From positions 1 through 64,000 of the forward strand of contig JBKDOL010000121.1 of NCBI GenBank assembly GCA_046343015.1: a stretch of 64,000 nucleotides of DNA. The letters run 5' to 3'. The position numbers and the translations under genes were made by a program. Below, piece after piece: positions 62,139 through 64,000 of the stretch. Positions within the stretch are counted from its first letter, which is position 1; each line of letters starts with the position of its first letter. This stretch comes from BJ22 sp021298375. GTDB lineage: Bacteria; Planctomycetota; Planctomycetia; Pirellulales; Pirellulaceae. The notes under the pieces were generated by a model, which was given only the letters and a program-made list of their open reading frames with translations, was not told the origin of the DNA and made no database searches.

Positions 62139-64000
62139 TTAGTGCACGCGCTGTCCGGGGACGGCACCACTGTCGGGGCTGAGCAGGTAGACTTCCGTAC
62201 CGCCGCCACCCGAGGCGCAGACCATCCCCTCGCTCAAGCCGAACTTCATCTGCCGCGGCTTGAGATTGGCCACAACGATCACCAACCGTCCAACCAGCTT
62301 TTCCGGATCGTAAGCGGCCTTGATGCCGGCAAAGACGTTGCGTGTGTTCTCGCCGCCGAGGCTGACGGTCAGGCGCAGCAGCTTGTTGGCTCCTTCGACG
62401 TGTTCGGCCTTGAGAATCCGGGCGACACGCAAATCGACCTTCTGAAAATCCTCAATCGTGCATTCGCCGGCGAGTGGCTCGGCCAGCAAGGCGGCATCGC
62501 TGTCGACAGGCGTCGAGGCAGCCGTTGCGGCGGGAACAGTTTCGGGGGCAACAGCACTTTCTTCTACCATGGCTTGCACGTCCTTCAAATCGATGCGTTT
62601 GAGCAAATGTTCGAACTTGTTGACTTGGGTACCGACCAGCGGACTTTGGGATTGCCTCCAGTTGCGGATCGGGTCGTTGAGCAACTGGCCGGTTTGTTCA
62701 GCCAGTCGCGGCAAAATCGGGGAAAGGTAGACCACCAATTGGCGGAACAGGTTGAGTGCTACGGAGCAGGCTTCCTGAACTTCGATTGTTTTCGTCGGAT
62801 CCTTGCGGAGTTCCCACGGCTTGCGGCTGTCGATGTAGAAATTAGCCCGGTCGGCGAGTTCATTGATCAACCGCACGGCCCGGCTGTAATCACAACTTTC
62901 ATACGCGGCGGCGATCTCTTCGCCCGCCGCAGCGGCAGCGGTAAACAACCCACCATCCTCCGGATAGGCAGTCGCCAGCCCGGACGCTTCGACAAACTTG
63001 GCCGAGCGGGAGGCGAGATTGACAATCTTGCCCACCAGGTCCGCATTCGCCTTGTTGACAAACTCCTCGAAATTCAAGTCGAGGTCATCGACACGCGAGG
63101 TCAGCTTCGAGGCGTAGAAATAGCGCAGCGCCTGCGGGTCGAGATGCTTGAGGTAGGTCTCGGCCTTGATAAAGGTCCCGAGGCTTTTGGACATTTTTTC
63201 GCCATTGACCGTCAGGAAGCCATGGATTTGGATGCGCTTGGGGAGCGAAAAGCCCGCCGTGTGCAGCATTCCCGGCCAGAACAGGGTGTGGAAATAGGTG
63301 ATGTCCTTGCCGATGAAGTGGTGAATCTCGGTTTCGGATGATTTCCACCAGTCTTCCAATCGCTCACCGTGGCGTTGGCACCACTGCTGAGTGGAGGCGA
63401 TGTAGCCGATCGGAGCGTCAAACCAGACGTACCAGTAATTTCCGGGCGAGTCGGGAATCTCGAAGCCAAAGTAGGGGGCCGGTCGGGAAACGTCCCAGTC
63501 GCGCAAAGCCTTTCTTCCCTCGGCCGCCTGACTGTCGCCAAGAAAATGGCCTTTAAGATAGTTGGCGATCTCGCGCTGCAGGTGCTCACCGGACTGAGTC
63601 CACTCTTCGAGAAAATCGTGGAGTTGCTCGAGTTCGATGAACAGGTGCGGCGCCGAGCGGATTTCCGGCTTGGTCCCGGAGAGGCTGCTGACGGGGTCAA
63701 TCAAATCGGAAGGCGAGTAGGTGCTGCCGCAACCGGAGCAGTTGTCGCCGGGTTGATTGGGGGCGCGGCATTGCGGGCAGGTCCCGCGAACGAAACGGTC
63801 CGCCAGAAAAGTCCCGGCCTGGGTATCGTACAGTTGCTCGACATCTTTCGACTTGACCAGACCGGCCGCGCGGATCGCCGCCCAGATCTGGTGGCAAAGC
63901 TGGCGGTTCTCTGGGCTGTGGGTGCTGCCGTAATTGTCAAAGGAAATGCCAAAGCCGGCGAAATCCCGCTCGTGCTGCTGTTGCATCTCGGCGATCAACT
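62139..64000 (-). CDS. metG: Methionyl-tRNA synthetase, 5' end outside window
   Basis: Charges tRNA-Met. The visible part starts within the catalytic domain (FAGFGISFDNYGSTHS) and carries the zinc ligands CPQC and CSGC. The KMSKS loop follows as GEKMSKSLGTF, then the anticodon-binding domain (SRKPWELRKD), and a C-terminal Trbp111-like tRNA-binding domain (FQKVDLRVARILKAEHVEGANKLL). The HIGH motif lies beyond the right edge, and no start is in the window. The segment between the two last domains is Ala/Val/Glu-rich, a flexible linker. The frame is open to the edge. Confidence 0.96.
   Translation of the reverse strand, partial: LIAEMQQQHERDFAGFGISFDNYGSTHSPENRQLCHQIWAAIRAAGLVKSKDVEQLYDTQAGTFLADRFVRGTCPQCRAPNQPGDNCSGCGSTYSPSDLIDPVSSLSGTKPEIRSAPHLFIELEQLHDFLEEWTQSGEHLQREIANYLKGHFLGDSQAAEGRKALRDWDVSRPAPYFGFEIPDSPGNYWYVWFDAPIGYIASTQQWCQRHGERLEDWWKSSETEIHHFIGKDITYFHTLFWPGMLHTAGFSLPKRIQIHGFLTVNGEKMSKSLGTFIKAETYLKHLDPQALRYFYASKLTSRVDDLDLNFEEFVNKANADLVGKIVNLASRSAKFVEASGLATAYPEDGGLFTAAAAAGEEIAAAYESCDYSRAVRLINELADRANFYIDSRKPWELRKDPTKTIEVQEACSVALNLFRQLVVYLSPILPRLAEQTGQLLNDPIRNWRQSQSPLVGTQVNKFEHLLKRIDLKDVQAMVEESAVAPETVPAATAASTPVDSDAALLAEPLAGECTIEDFQKVDLRVARILKAEHVEGANKLLRLTVSLGGENTRNVFAGIKAAYDPEKLVGRLVIVVANLKPRQMKFGLSEGMVCASGGGGTEVYLLSPDSGAVPGQRVH

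Overview
The window looks like a GC-rich chromosome segment from a planctomycete, most likely of the Pirellulales type. This rests on gene content only: a GldF-GldG permease fusion followed by a DUF4340 gene, a giant secreted protein, several large multiheme cytochromes, a DUF6288/HEAT gene next to an acetylesterase-like gene, an enlarged ribosomal protein L17, and long non-coding gaps inside the ribosomal protein cluster. No rRNA, tRNA, CRISPR array, prophage or intact insertion sequence was seen.

Layout. 0.7-6.1 kb (+): an ABC export system (ATPase, permease/GldG fusion, DUF4340). 6.3-15.2 kb (+): secreted endonuclease/phosphatase, N-succinylarginine dihydrolase (astB), HrpB helicase, site-2 protease, sugar-phosphate isomerase, crotonase-family protein. 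15.3-22.8 kb (-): a tightly packed five-gene redox operon with a [2Fe-2S] flavin reductase, tetraheme cytochrome, cNMP-domain/4x[4Fe-4S] fusion, diheme cytochrome b and membrane-anchored decaheme cytochrome. 23.0-25.9 kb (-): three overlapping genes (adenylate-forming ligase, PLP enzyme lacking the desulfurase cysteine, DUF971). 26.3-28.2 kb (+): AlkA-like glycosylase and a DUF2156 protein. 28.3-34.8 kb (-): one 2170-residue secreted protein. 36.1-40.3 kb (-): rpmJ, rpsM, rpsK, rpoA, rplQ without rpsD, with repeats and hairpins in the gaps. 40.7-45.2 kb (+): pentaheme lipoprotein cytochrome followed by a putative outer-membrane barrel. 45.2-48.5 kb: beta-CASP hydrolase, efp, and divergent epmB. 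48.8-64 kb: TIM-barrel protein, Nif3-like protein, S41 peptidase, a candidate structured RNA, VOC protein, zinc-ribbon protein broken up by a 14-bp repeat, glycosyltransferase, a BshC-like protein, alpha/beta hydrolase, truncated acetylesterase, DUF6288 protein, and metG running off the right edge.

How it works together. Nineteen CxxCH heme sites lie in three proteins. The 15-23 kb operon contains parts for moving electrons between NAD(P)H, iron-sulfur clusters, quinone and periplasmic hemes, with a nucleotide-binding sensor fused in, but no recognisable terminal enzyme. The 40.7-45.2 kb pair could be an outer-membrane porin-cytochrome conduit. These two loci are the best candidates for an undescribed system. 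The rest is mainly translation (ribosomal proteins, rpoA, EF-P with its lysylation enzyme, MetRS), repair and general metabolism. All functions are read from motifs by eye; no database search was run.
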